Below, in pieces: positions 12,732 through 25,600 of a stretch of 64,000 bases of DNA (positions within the stretch are counted from its first letter, which is position 1; each line of letters opens with the position of its first letter). The stretch covers positions 16,151,158 to 16,215,157 of the forward strand of contig NC_092192.1 in NCBI RefSeq assembly GCF_043641665.1. Direction: 5' to 3'. The DNA comes from Enoplosus armatus. Taxonomy: Eukaryota; Chordata; Actinopteri; Centrarchiformes; Enoplosidae. The notes under the pieces were generated by a model, which saw nothing but the letters and a program-made list of their open reading frames with translations, was not told where the DNA came from and ran no database searches. The position numbers and the translations under genes are program-made.

Positions 12732-13165
12732 CTACACCAGCGTGTATGACTTGGAGTAGGCCCCCACACTCTGTTTCTGCAGTCTCCCCAGCGCAGAGGA
12801 GCTGCTCTCTAGCAGCGAGTCTCTAGAGCCCCCCACCTTGTTACTGTTGGTGGGGTTGCTACTCGTGCTGGAAGTGGAAGCTGTTGCTGCAGTGTTGGAG
12901 CTGGGCATGGTGAGAGTCCTTTGGGGCAAGGTGGCAGTGCCCGAGCTCGCACCCAAGCTGCCCAGCCCAGAATGGCCCAGCGTCAGGGCCTGCTGCTTGG
13001 CAGGGTCAAGAGTCTTGTGACGGCCCTGGGTGTGATACGCCCGTTGCGTCAGGCTGCGGATTGAAGCTTCCCGCGGTGGCACAGCTGGGCACGGGTCATG
13101 TAGCTCCCCTTGCTTGCGGAAGAATGGGTCTGTCTTCATGTAGAGGGGTAGGTTGCAGAATTCAC
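12732..13165 (-). CDS. dscaml1: dscaml1 exon 33: C-terminal tail with PDZ ligand
   Basis: Encodes [20 protein letters not shown], then [32 protein letters not shown], a Ser/Thr/Asn-rich linker (12838-12909), GGSRDSLLE and the end [10 protein letters not shown] before TAG at 12734-12732. YTLV fits a class I PDZ ligand, known in this family to bind MAGI-type scaffolds. 434 nt coding. Confidence 0.96.
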
Positions 13166-16100
13166 CTGAAAGAGGCAAGAGATGAGTCAGGATAAGACCA
13201 TACAATGAGGACATTTTGAATTAAATTTTAACTGCTTAAATTAATTATTGCATATAAATGACACTTTTCTTTCTACATTATAACACATTGATGACTTGAT
13301 GGTTTTGATTTGATTCTTTGTGTGTGGGGCCAGAAACTAAGCCTTGGAGTGATCGACATATCAGCCAGGAAACGTAACTCCTTGCCTCCTTGTGTATAAT
13401 AACTCATCCCAGCCGACTGTCTGGGATGAGTTATTGAATGGTATAAAATAGTTTCTGATTCAATGTGGATCATTCATGGTGACAGAGTCATTCCCTGGCT
13501 TTAAATGGGATTTACCTATTTATCTGCCAAATTATTGTCTAATGAACACAGAGTCCAGTTTATCCCAGTTTATGTTTTTGTGCTTTTCAGGTGCCCTTTT
13601 GTCAATTCCCATTTTAAGTCACTGTAAAAAAGATAACTACTTTTGGTTTAGCAGTCTAGTATATATATAAATTATAGAAGTATAAGTATAAAAGTATTAT
13701 AACTCAAGACAAAGCAGGTATTCATGCAGAATTGTCTCTGCGTGGCTCTCATCTTTTCATACTTACTTTTGTTGGCGCGGTGGGGAATGGGCACAGCCAC
13801 ATTCTTACCGCGGTCATAGTCCTGCGGTTTGGGCGGTGAGGCAGTGAAGCGGCAGATGCCCGGTTCAGACGGCGTGCTGAGGGAGGTCATGCTGTCTGCC
13901 GGGTCATTGGTACCTGTGGTCATTTGGTCAGACGAGCTGTCGGAGATGAAACACTCTGTAATGGTGAACTTGGCATGCTGAAGGTGCTCCTCCAGCTTGG
14001 CGTGCTCGTAGGCCCTGGCCAGCTCCTCGTAAGTGGAGGAGGCGCTCTCGGTCGACACCATGCTGTTGCGACCCTTATCTGGAAAAACAAATAATAATTT
14101 CCTCAGTCATATATTATTATATTATTAATAGACAGAAGACAAGATATTTGGGAAGGCAGTGTTAGTTAAGGTGTGGAGGTTAAAGGAGGAAATGTTTTAA
14201 AACATGGAAAGAAAGAGCATTACTAGTACATAAGAGCAACAGTGTCATTATGTCAGTGGTACTGGCTGGGATTGACTCACCTGTGTCTTGCGAGAGGCTG
14301 GCGCTGTAGCTGTCACTCTCCGTGGCGGTGATGCCATGAGAGCCCATCGTCCGCCAGTCTGACGTCAGAGTTCGTGCCGAGGCCGTCGACTGGCTCTGGC
14401 TCGGCCGGCTCAGCGTCCACTGGCTGGAATATCTGTTCCTGGAGCTGTGGGCTGATTTTATACTCTTCCTAGACACGGGGTCTGAAGAGACGTCACAGTG
14501 ATCAGAGAACAGCTTGGTAGTACAAAGACTGTGTATCCACTTATTGATTGTCAAGAAGACTAGATGCTGTCTTTACACTCTCATAATCTTCAAGACTGAA
14601 GTAGATGTAAGTGGAAGTGCAATTCAAAAAGAGATCAAAGCTTTCGCCTGGATTTATTGGCTCAATCTGCGAAATGTATAGCAAAAATCTTTATTTGAAA
14701 AGAAAAACAAACTCACTTGTGCCTGGGCGGATGTCCGACATGTCAATCAAAGGCCCTGAATTCTGGATAAGGGCCTGGTGGTGCAGAGACACGCCTGTAC
14801 AGAAGTTCTGCGGATTCACTGATTGGCTGAACTCAGTGTCTGTCACTGGCACCGCTGCCTTGTCCTCCCCTGTTGCAGGCAAGAGATGAGGAACAAATAT
14901 AAATGATCAAATATAAGCTGCTAGAAAATTACACTGTTTATGATAGTTTGTGTTGTTGTCGAGTGCAGCCACATGCCTATCTGTTTGATGCCTTCCTTGT
15001 CCTCAATGAGTAGCTGAACACGTGGGATGTCAATGTGGAGCCTTGGTCCTTGAGGAGGGCCCTTAACTGGAGTGTCTATACTGCGATTGTTCTTGCTGCA
15101 CACACACACGGAAATGACACATATAGTCAGACTGGTGCCTCTTATGAGGTTAACCTATGTGAAATATTGCTTCTTCTATGCAGCAGTCATAAAAACTAAA
15201 ACTGTGGCCATAAAAGCTGGCTCTTACCTGATAAGCATCTCAGCGAGGCTCTTAGCATCTATAAGAAGACAATATCTTAATTAGATTATAGTTGGCTGTG
15301 AAGATAACCGTTTCAACTTGTCACTCTATGTTATATTAATCCATTACATACACTAACACTGATCTCTCTCTCTGAACTCTCTTCTTCGTTCTCTCACCTC
15401 TAAGTCGTTTAAGCCTCTTCTCCTTGCGTTTCTTGCGGACTATGAAGAGCAAAGCAACACCCAGAGTAACCAGGATGACGGGAGAGCCGATGGAGAACAG
15501 CTTCTTCACGTCATCCCCTTCTCCACGAGCTGATTTAATGGGAGGGATTGTACCTGTGGGGACAAGAAGGAAGGAAGAACATATTTAATACAGAAAAAGA
15601 GCAAGAGGTATAGATGACAAGATGTATGATACACTTACTGCCATCATAGTCCGTGGTGGCAAACTGGGAGCTCTGGTTGCCACACCCAGCACTGTTGCAG
15701 GCCTTCATTTTGAGCTCATACCAGGTGGCCTCGCGCAGCTCACTGAGGAAGAGCTGAGTGGTGGAGTTGGCCTTGAGGCTCTGCCAGGCCCACGTTCCTT
15801 TGGGCCTAAAGTCCAGCATCATGTCAGTGATGGGGCAGCCGCCGCTGGTCCAGCCCTGCAGGTTGAGCCCCGCATGAGTGGAGTTGATGTGGGTGAGCAG
15901 AGGCTGATCCTTATTGAACACTGGTTCTGTAAAGAACAGCGGCAAAGACACAGAACAACAGGAGGTTAGGAGGATAATGTGGTAATGCCAACAAAGCAAT
16001 ATGGTATCATCTGGGATACATCTGGGAAGAATACTATCATTACAGGTACTCTTTCACATTAGGATTTAATTCATGATGAAGGTCAAACCTAGATTTAGAT

Positions 16101-17412
16101 TTCCTGATACATCTGAAATGAAAAATTAACGAAAACAATTTTATTCTGTTTTGAGGCCCCAGAGTTACAGTGTGTTTAATCCCTTTTCAGGCCCACAACA
16201 CTTTTGCTTCCACCCCTCACCTCTTCCATGCGTCTTAGCCTCAATGATCTCACTGATGCGCCCTGAGCCCACGCTGTTCTTGGCGGCCAACTTGACCTTG
16301 TACCAGGTTCCACAGCGCAGATTGTCCAACCTGAAGGAACGTTCACTGGAGCTGATGAACACATCCCTCCATTCCTCCGTGTTGTCCACAGAATACTGCA
16401 GTACGAATCCTGCAGAAGCACACAGCGCAGCTTCATGTCAAACACAAGGAGTTAAGAACAACAACAACAACTGTAAACCCAAGACATTTCAGACTGTGGA
16501 AGATCCTTGCTGCTGCTACATCTGTTGGACACCAGGGGGCAACAATCAGCTACAATCATTTCCATTTTTTTTCTCACCCAGAAACATTGTTTACACTGTA
16601 ATGTGCAGCATTAGTACAAGTGATAGCAAGAGGGTGAAGCACACTGAAAAAGATCTGTCACAAAATCAGCTAGATGGTCTGGATGAATAGAAGGAGACAG
16701 CTGCAAGGTGGGCAGGTGTTTCTTTGTTCACAGAAAGTCTTCCCAGGAGTGTACCTCTGATGGAGCTTCCCCCATTGTCCCCAGGGATCCAAGCCAGGGT
16801 GATGGAGGAGGTGGAGGTGGTGGAGACCGTCAGACGAGGCTGATCAGGAGGAACTGGATGTACACACAGAGACAACAGAGCAGAAACATCACAACAAGTC
16901 CTCCACCGGTCAGCCCAACTCAAACACGTCTTCTGTTTCTTCTTACCTTGCACCACCAGATTGACTATGATGGTGTCAAAGCCCAGAGTGTTAGTGGCCG
17001 TACAGGTGTAGTACCCAGAATCCTCGGCTTTTACTGAGCGTAGCACGAGCGTGCCGTTGGATAAGATCTGCCGCTGACTGTCTGCTGTAACTGGGATGGC
17101 AGAGTCCTCGCTGACAAAGTACAGACAGGTTACAGATGTTAATCTCACCCCGGAGTTATTGTTTCTCTCACAAGCGGCAGTATCTGTCTGAGTCAGTCAT
17201 GGCGTTGACATGTAAGTGGTATATGATGAGTGCTGACCTGTCTTTGGTCCATTTAATTGAGGGGGCGGGTTCTCCCACTGAGCTGCAGGGCAGACGCACT
17301 TCCTTCATCCAGGGTGTGGTCACCGTGCCCCCAAAGGACAGGATCTTAGCCGGGACTGCACACACACACACACACACGCACACAGAAAATAAAGTGATTA
17401 AATTGAATCTTT

Positions 17413-17453
<41 letters not shown>

Positions 17454-19547
17454 ACACATAGATCATGATAGATACACCAAGACAAACAAAAACTGCTTCG
17501 GCATCTCTTTCTCTCAAAGTCTTTCTTCGTACTTTCAGATGTCTAACTGCCCGCCTCTGCTGTTTGCCGAAGGGAAAAGGCTTTTACTCACTGCTGAGGG
17601 AATAAAAAGCTGTAGCGTAGTGTTTTAGCGTAGCCCCTCCTCTAACCTCTTAGTTTCAGTCTATCTTCTCTCCATAGATCCTCCCCTCTATTGATTCTCG
17701 CCTGCTACCTCTCTCCCCAAGGGTCATTTTACTGGATAGGCCCTGTTCATCACCACATAATTAACAACAGCATTTCTTGCAACATAGCCGCTACTCAATC
17801 AATACAACGGCTGTCAATCAATAACCGACAGAGCGGGCAGAGAGAGAAGCAGAGAGAGTGATGAAAGTGATCCGTGTACAGGAGATCATGTTGCCGTTTC
17901 ATAGTCATCTTTAGAGCGCTCTCCCTCATAACCTTTACAGGGATCTCTTTACCCTTCTCCTCCACTACGGGCTCGCCTGGAAGACCTACCTTTCCCAGCA
18001 GGCTCCACTGTGACCTTTGAGCTGATGTTGCCTCGGCCTGCAGTTGTCACAGCCGCAGCCCAGATGTGGTATTGTTTACCACGGGAAAGGTGCGTGATAC
18101 GGTAGAAGAGCATCTCTGGGTTGGCCTCGTACTCACTGGGCGCCTGGGACAGAAGGCACGCAATGTCATGTTAGAAAACTTTGATGACACGGTGACACGA
18201 CAGGCTTGGTGGCAGCTCTGGTACTAGAAACTCAGTCTAAAGAGGTGTTACAGGTTATATATCTCAAATGTGTATTGAGACACAGCACTCATTTTAAGTC
18301 TTGGAAAAAAAAAAGAGGTGAAGTTTCTGTCATCAGTCTTTTTCACGGCAGACATTTTAACTTGTCATTGTAGGAAAAGCACAAGTGTTACTAACATTAA
18401 CGATAGCTTGAATAACATTAAAGAGTCCCAGTAAGTCATGACAGTGTGACAGTGAGCCAGCATGAATAGAAATGGAATCCAGCCATCATTAATATTATTT
18501 ACACCTGAGCTTTTCCTACTGTGTCATGTCAAAATGTCCCCCGTGAAAAAGGCCTATGGCATGATGATTGTTTATAAAGCAGTTTTCCTTCTTTGGAGAT
18601 TGTTCAGAAACATTTCGGTGTCTGAAAATAATTCAGAACTGAAAGAAAACATACAGTGCAAGGAGGGGAAAGCCACACACATTATTTCATTTATTTAAAA
18701 TTTTATAGATCAACATATCAGCACAGCTTGTGTTCTTCGAGATAAAAGCCATCAATGATCTGACTCACATATCTAGGTGTTTCAATTTCCTGAGTTTGCA
18801 GGGCAATTTCTATTCTGTAAGTTTTAATTTATTGATTGCATTGATTACATTTCTTTACACATTAAGTGTAATTAAGTCATTTTAGAATTAATTTTGCTCT
18901 CTTTGGTTGACCTTAAACACGATATATGTAACTACATATGTATATGTATTCATATTCTTTTGTAGCATTATTGCTTTATTTTAATTTAATCATTCAGATG
19001 TTTTTCTACTTTTTTATTTATACTCCTGTTCTTTGAGTGACGGCCTTTTGCAGGACACATCAAGTGTTGTGCTAGACGGTATAAATCAATGTGGTAATTG
19101 CATTTAATGTTTTGAGAAATGTAACAGTGTCTCAGAACTGTTAAGCATTAAGCAGTTAAATATTTGAGAAAAACTGTACATGAGAAATACAGAAATGCAT
19201 GGATTTCCCTATCAGGTTAAGAAAAATCACATTTTAGCCTCCAATGCTGGATTAAATGATGTGTTCCTGTGGATATTTTTCCTACAAACACATCTTTGAG
19301 AAGATATTCACACATACACCTGCAGGCACACACACACACACACACACACACACATGCCAGCGTGCGCACAAAAACACGGTCTTCTCTCAAGTCGATCCTC
19401 TGTTCTATCTCTTTAATCTGTTCATCTCTCAGTGTTCATCTTCAGTTCCTTCACCATTTGCTTTTCCCTCTTTTCCTCTATCCCTCTCTGTCTAGCTCAG
19501 TGAAGAGGAGAGGATGGAGGGACAGAGAGAGGGAGGGAGGAGGGAGG

Positions 19548-19619
<72 letters not shown>

Positions 19620-22600
19620 AGGGGGTGCGTTCGAAAATTCCTCCAGCATAGCGGTGGTGTTGTGGTGATCCAGGGAGTGATACAGGGAGATAATGAAAAG
19701 ACGGACAAAAGCACTCTCATCTCGATGTGACTGATACCCTCCTCTGCTCCTCCCTTCTTCCCAGCCTGTCTCTCACTCTCTTTTTCTCTCATTCCCCCCT
19801 CGGTCTCTCCCTACCTCTAATGGTGTTTCTCTTTCTCTCTCTCAACCTCCTTTCCCCCTCCCTCTCTCCTCCCTGCCCATGCTCATTTACATGGCACTCA
19901 TGCACAGAGAGGGAGGAGTATTTGTGAATAATAAGAAAGTGAGATTCTAGATATCAGATTTCACTGTGTGCTGGTGTTTGTGTGCACATGATCTAACCAC
20001 AACTGAAATGCCGCACATGCATGTATAAATAGAAAATGTTGAAATGTGATGTCTGTGTGTGTCTGGGTGTGTGTGTGTGTGTGTTTCTTATGCGGCAGTG
20101 TGCATGTGTGAGCTTGTTCTCTGCTTCATTTGCATATCTACGTCTCATCACGTTGCCAAGACAACCTCATCTGTTCATCTGGGAGGGCAGGAAATAAAGC
20201 GATGGTGCAAATGCAGTGAAAGAGAGACACGCGCAAAGATACACACACACACGTACAGGCTCAATTAATAATAGTGGTTACAAATTAATTATTTCCACTG
20301 CTAGATTTTTATCAAGTTCATAAATTCCTCGCCTCTCAATCACCTGGAACGTTTTTTCGACTGGCCCCATATGAGTCACACCCACAGAAGAAGGACTTAC
20401 CGGCTGCCCAGACCCGGGACTGGAGCAGTAGATGGTGTACTTGCGGATAACGCCGTTTGGTTTGTGAGGGGGCAACCAGGACACAACCACACTGCTCGGA
20501 GAGGAGGGAACTGCCTTGATGCCAGCTGGTGGACCAGGAACTATAAAAAACACATAGGAACATCAGCAAAGCCAGCATGCGTGTGCCCCCATGTGTGTTT
20601 TTGAGTGTGTGTGCGTACACATGCTGGGTGTTGGACGCCTATTAAAGTGAGCAGGCTTGTTTGCAGATTGCTAGTCTTATCCCGCACTAAGCCGCTCGCG
20701 GAGGACTTGGAAGGACTCCCTTTGGGTGGACAGTGGTGACATATGTTCAGTCAGACGTTGGTCAGCAGTTCTGACTCCGTGACACCCAGCGTTCTCTTAA
20801 CTCTCAAACGCACAAACAGATTAGACACTAGTGTCTGATCCTCTGCTAGCCACTTCAGCTTGACACTGAACACCACTTAATACTCTCATTACCATCTAAA
20901 GGCGTAAGAAGGGTTTGAAATGGATGCACACTTTACAAAAAACACATCAGGACACTGGAGACTGTGAAAGGTGAACAATAATGCTTTTGTCACGTTGCCT
21001 TTACAGTATAGGGTTCACAGTGTCAAGCCCATTCAATCCCCGCCATAAATATAACTTGCACTTGACAGTGGGCCTCATCTGGGGTCTACAGAAGGTGGCT
21101 ACCACAGTGTAAAATCCAACCCCCAATCCCTCTTTCTCTTTCATGTGAGGCCCCCCGATCCAGTCATTCAACCAGCCCATGCCCTCGGACCCCTTCATCC
21201 TGCACATTACATGAGCAGGGATAAAAACAACACAAACTCAAAAAAGATAGATGTAGCGAGGGAGGTTTTAAAAGAGGGAGGCGGGGATGAAAGAATGGCG
21301 AGAATGATAAGTGCAGTTCCTGGGGGAGTGATGATGGTGGTGGTGTTAGGGAGGGGCAGAGGAGGCAGTCATCATTATCATAACTGGACCTCCATGTCAA
21401 AGTAGGAGTGGCAGTGGGAGGGGGGGGGAGTTAAGTCCCATCTGGTGCCCAAAATCTGCCCAGGACTCCAGACAGACAGACTGTGTGATGATGAGGAAGC
21501 AAGGCACAATGGTGCTGAGCGAACATCCCCACCTACATGAATATATTATACATTACTGTGCCAATCAGCCAATGAGAGGAGGATGTGTCACAGTAAAGGC
21601 CTAATACGTTCAACCAAATACACAGAGAATGCAAGTCTAGCAGTCGACTTTAAACTGGCTCAGAAAAAAAAAATCTTGGCAACAATATTTCTATTATGTC
21701 TTTTTTTTGGGATGCCTTATTTGTTTTGTCAGTCAACAATAGGTTCTGTGATCAGCTTTCTATCTTTCCATCTTCAACCCCCAGGCCCCTCCTTCTCTCT
21801 CTCCTTTATAAAGAGACATGGATCCGGCTGTAATCCCACCTCCAATGGTGTAAGCACAAAATTAATTCTCTCTAATCCAAGTGGAGTTAATCCCTATGCC
21901 TATGGCAAGAGGGCTGGTGGAGAGGACGCAGGCCCGGGCTGATGGCTGACTCCTGGATGCTATATGCTCAGAGAGAGCACCCCTCCTCTCCACTCAGTGT
22001 CTCCCGCCAGCCCTCCCTCAGCCCTGAGCCGTGGACCCAAAGCCTCTTAATTCTCATTAGCACTGCTAATGGAGCTTCCCAGCATAAATGAGCTTTTGTC
22101 ATGGTTTTGAGATAAAGCCCAGCACCATTTTATACATCCCGCTCCCATCTTCAGATCCCCTTTACCCTGACCCCAATTACTGTGCAAGCATAGTTCATGC
22201 TTTCCTTTATTCGGATTGTCCTAAAATATAGTGACATAGTTTGTGTGTACACTCACGGTCCTCGCGGGTTTGGATATACAGGACGTTGCTGCGGACCCCA
22301 TCTCCAGCTTGTGTGTAGGCCAGCACTTGAACACTGTAGTTGGTGAACTTCTCCAGCCCTCGCAGCTCCACCTGTTCGCGGGTGGTGGTGATATTCTGCA
22401 TCTCTCCCCATTCTGAGGAGCACAGGAGGGGAACATAGTTTTAGAGCGCAAAAAATACATTTATATATTACTAACGTGCTTTGTTAAATGTGTTTTGGAG
22501 GAAATGTGATTTCTGCCTGTATCACAAGGCAGCAGTCATGGGGAGGCTGTCCGGGTGGATGGTTGGTTATACAAAGCACAAAACTTTAAAGCAGAGACCA

Positions 22601-25600
22601 GGATTTGTGTGCTGTGGCCCATGTTTTGTTTCGTTATCAGGTTTAAAGGCTACTAAAGCACTTAGTTTAGAGAAGATTGTGGTTTTGTTAAATATTGAAA
22701 AAGTCAACGTGTCCCGTCTCACTCCAAAGTTTTACCCTAACCTTAACAGAGTGCTTTAGAAGCCTAAACATAACATAAAAATGCTAATTGTGCTTTTGTT
22801 GCTATCATCTTAATATCTTCAGCCGTCATTTCCCACCAAACACATTTGCTAATGCAAATTAGTAGAATATGAACATTTTAGGAAACAGGATTGAACAGAC
22901 ACAGGAGCACAAACACACTCAACTACTGTACTGTAATCTACAACCATCAATATTGGGGGTGTTAAACATCAAAAGACACAAAAACACGGGCAAACACAGA
23001 CAAATTCAAAGATACACAGGAACAGGAAGTGCTTCATGAGGAAGGTGCGGACATACATTAACACATTCTGACTCACAATACTGACAGAGAGGCAGGTGGG
23101 TGGGGGTTGTTAAGGTTTAGAATGAGATAGGTGATAATTACTCTGCATTGGCCACTGGGCCTGGCCCCCACAGCACCCACCTCCGTCAGGGAAGAGGGAC
23201 CAAAACACAACCCGGTAGCCTTTCAGCACACCGTGCAGTGTCAGCCGTGGAGGCTCTGCCCACGTGATCACCGCCTCGTCCGACGTCACAGAGATGGCTC
23301 GCACGTTCTGCGGAGGCTCACTGGGCACTGGGGAGAGCAGGGGGCGAGTGTTAGTGCTGCATGGTTCAAACATGTGAGTTGTGAGGTTGTTTTAATGATT
23401 TCTACTTGTCAAAAATCCTCTGTCGCTAAGACAACCTGACTGATCTAGCATGGCGGCTGAAACACTGATAATTAATGACTACTCAACACCAACAACCCAC
23501 AGGCAATCTCTGCTGAAACAAATCAGTCAAATAAGCTCAAATTAGCTCTCAGTGGCTCCTTGTTCAGTGCTAGCTTTTAGAGCACGGAGGAGAGAAGGGG
23601 AGGAGGTGTGGAGGGGGGGAAGAGCACTGAGAGGGAGCAACATGAATAGTAAAACAGCTACACCTTAAGGGGTTAAAATGCAGATGAGGAGAACGGGGTG
23701 AGCAGAGACGTGGAGGGTAAAATCAGAAGGAAGACAATGTTCATCTTTAAGGTAATTGCAGTTGTAGGAGCAGCTTCAGACTACCTATGTGGACAATTAC
23801 CATCACTGTTACTGCTACCATGATCAGGGTGTCTATCATTACTGTCCACACATACATGGAGGCTCCATATAGTTCTGTATAAAAGAAAGGATCAGCAGCA
23901 GTCAGAGAAATATAAGAAATAAACAGAGGACGGATGAGGAAGAAGCGGAGGGAACCAATGGGAGGAAGAGGAAGATAAAGCAGAGGAAGAGAGAAAAGAG
24001 GCAGAGTGGGCAGACATTTAGAGAGTAATGGAGTTCCTTGTTCCTCTCTCGCTCTCTACCAGCCTAATGAGGGTGCTAATTAAAGTCGAAGGAAGAATGG
24101 GGGATGTGCTGCAAATCCATTTCTACCATTTTTTTTGGAGTGTGAGTGTGTGTGCATGTGTGTTTATATATCTATGTTAGCGGCGTTAATTTGTGTGTCT
24201 GCCATCCAGTTGCTGCATTTGACTCTATTCTCTATTCTCTTTGACAAATATGCTTTATGGATCTTTTAATTTCTTTCTCTTCCCGCCATGTCCTCCCACA
24301 CTCTCTCCTACACTGAGTCTAGCAGCCCATCTCTCAGTTGTGTCTACACTCCTTTTCCTTCATCTAGTTGCCTACGCTGTCTTCCATCCTTCTCTCCAGG
24401 CTGTCCTACCATCTTCCAATGTGGTGGCGTTGATCTCAGTACTGGAGGGGCCCGTCCCAGCTCTGTTGAAGGCCTGGACCACTACCCCGTACTGGGCAAA
24501 CTTCTTTAGGTTGTCCAAGGTGTACACTTCACTGTCCCCTGTAGCTTTCATCTCCACTATGCTGTACTGGCCGTTGCTGCCTGGACCGTTCTCTCTGTAG
24601 CCGATCTGGTAGCCTCGGATCACCCCGTTCTGCAGCTCCTTCTTAGGAGCCTGAAAGGAATGAGGTGATAGTAGTTCATATCAAGTGCATGTGTGTGTTT
24701 GCATTACTGTTAGTGATACTTTCAACACTGTCGATTTGTTAGCTCAGAATTCTTTGGCCTCCTTTGTTGGTTATATGAGGAAGTGGCTCAACTTTTGTCA
24801 TTTTTTTAAATAATTAAGCAGTTTGAGTACATGCTTGTTCAACAGCAAAAGCTTAAGAAATTGCACCTGTAACCCTTAATTTTGTTTAAAAATACAACTA
24901 TTAATAATCAAGCTTGTTACAATGCAATATATTAACAAATTAAACGTTTAGGCTTGCAGGACATATATTCAATTTTCAGGGCAAATGAGTGGTCTCTTTG
25001 GTTTGAGTATTAATATTTAAATTAACTGTTGTAGTTCAGTTCACTGTGCAGACAGACGTATGTGTTCACTGGGCATTTTACTTTACACTGCAACTCAGGT
25101 AATCAGAAATGAGCACTATATAATAATACACATAGTAGTGATTTTACCCTCCATGTGACCCGTATGCTCTGAGATGTCATCGGTTGGAGGATTACATCCA
25201 TCGGCGGCCCGTCAGGCGCTGTAGATATTAAAACTAAGTGTTACCGTCAATGTTCAAAGTCCCATTCCATACAGAGAAAAAGAAAAGCAGACAGAGAAAA
25301 TATAGACAAGTGTGATTTCTAGAGGAGAAAACAATCACTCACGTGCTTCCTCAGTACTGATTGTGAGCTCTTTGCTGGGAAGGCTGCGGCCAATCTTGTT
25401 GTAGGAGTACATGCGGATGCTGTACACACATGCCGGATGCAGCTCTACAATATTGGCCTGGTTGTTGGTGGGTGAGATGTTCCTGGTTGTGTACATGTGA
25501 TCCCAGGAGTCTGTCAAATACAAAAAAAGAGTTTGTTAACAAAACATCTTAACAAAATCTGACAGGAATATTTAAATTCAGGACACTTACCTGACTTGTT

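Noticed and set aside
14972..14974. Using the GT inside GCATGTGG as the exon 29 donor
   Set aside because: It leaves phase 2, so exon 30 would be read out of frame and lose the conserved [10 protein letters not shown].
19269..19792. Long frames over CA/GT tracts, and regular spacing that might suggest a CRISPR-like array
   Set aside because: Simple dinucleotide repeats with no spacer structure, in a vertebrate genome.
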